NCBI GenBank assembly: GCA_014904985.1
Contig: MU129262.1
Span: 6,624 to 21,943, forward strand
Direction of reading: 5' to 3'
Length of the DNA: 15,320 nt
DNA from: Hydnum rufescens UP504
Lineage: Eukaryota > Basidiomycota > Agaricomycetes > Cantharellales > Hydnaceae
The position numbers and the translations under genes were made by a program. Of this stretch, positions 15,147-15,320 are shown piece by piece. The notes under the pieces are model-generated. The model saw nothing but the letters and a program-made list of their open reading frames with translations. It had not been told where the DNA came from and searched no databases. Position 1 is the first letter of the stretch, and each line of letters opens with the position of its first letter.

Positions 15147-15320
15147 AGACACAGCTGGGTGATCTGACTATGACTATGATACCACAGCAAAGACCTCTCC
15201 AAACCGTATCAAATACCTCATTCTTGAGCCTAGTCATGAAACTAGTTGATCACACACTCCTCCAAATGGGCGATCCTCTAATTCTGTACTAATACTCTCT
15301 ATACAATGGCGAATGGCCCA
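15147..15320. other. Right window edge
   Basis: This may contain an upstream intron or exon of the minus-strand gene. On the minus strand, an acceptor-like ATCACCCAG precedes the first ATG by a few bases. Nothing further can be supported before the window ends. Confidence 0.35.

Overview
The window looks like nuclear DNA of a filamentous fungus, most likely a mushroom-forming basidiomycete. Three things suggest this: a decayed Ty3/gypsy retrotransposon of fungal type, very short GT-AG introns with CTAAC/CTAAT branch sites, and a short-intron gene fragment on the minus strand at the right end. That last fragment has a Trp-rich C-terminus like multi-copy Agaricomycete hypothetical proteins (recalled, not searched). 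No RNA gene of a known family and no intact housekeeping gene is visible.

Layout. 1-788 is ordinary non-coding DNA. 789-6755 is a Ty3/gypsy element: a 5' LTR with TGTTA...TAACA ends, gag, protease, reverse transcriptase, RNase H and integrase in order, all broken by frameshifts. The protease and integrase each lack a catalytic residue, and the 3' LTR is cut to about 43 bp. Six bases further on, a second element begins. It runs from 6761 to 11834 and is bounded by about 98-bp terminal inverted repeats (TIRs).

That second element is the remarkable part and I recognise no described family. At its centre (8408-9055) is a 648-bp palindrome with 323-bp arms and a 2-nt spacer; I found no mismatch. 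Arrays of modules point away from it: five on the minus strand to the left and ten on the plus strand to the right. A typical module has four parts in order: a U-poor linker; a perfect hairpin A (CCACACACCCGC, tetraloop, GCGGGTGTGTGG) ending 5-14 nt before a 5' splice site; an intron of about 95-115 nt carrying hairpin B (CGCAAAAAGAGCAGC, tetraloop, GCTGCTCTTTTTGCG); and a branch site with a TTCTAG 3' splice site. Outer and inner base pairs change between modules but stay complementary. Sense-strand loops are often UNCG (A) or GNRA (B). Together these suggest two divergent, repeatedly spliced structured non-coding RNAs, fired from a palindromic hub and carried by a mobile foldback-type element. 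Expression, mobility and function are inference.

Right of the element, 11838-12158 is a separate CpG-decayed copy of one module. Then come three unrelated minisatellites (periods about 23, 33 and 37 bp), a 69-nt imperfect hairpin, non-coding DNA, and at 14230-15146 the last three exons of an uncharacterised minus-strand gene.
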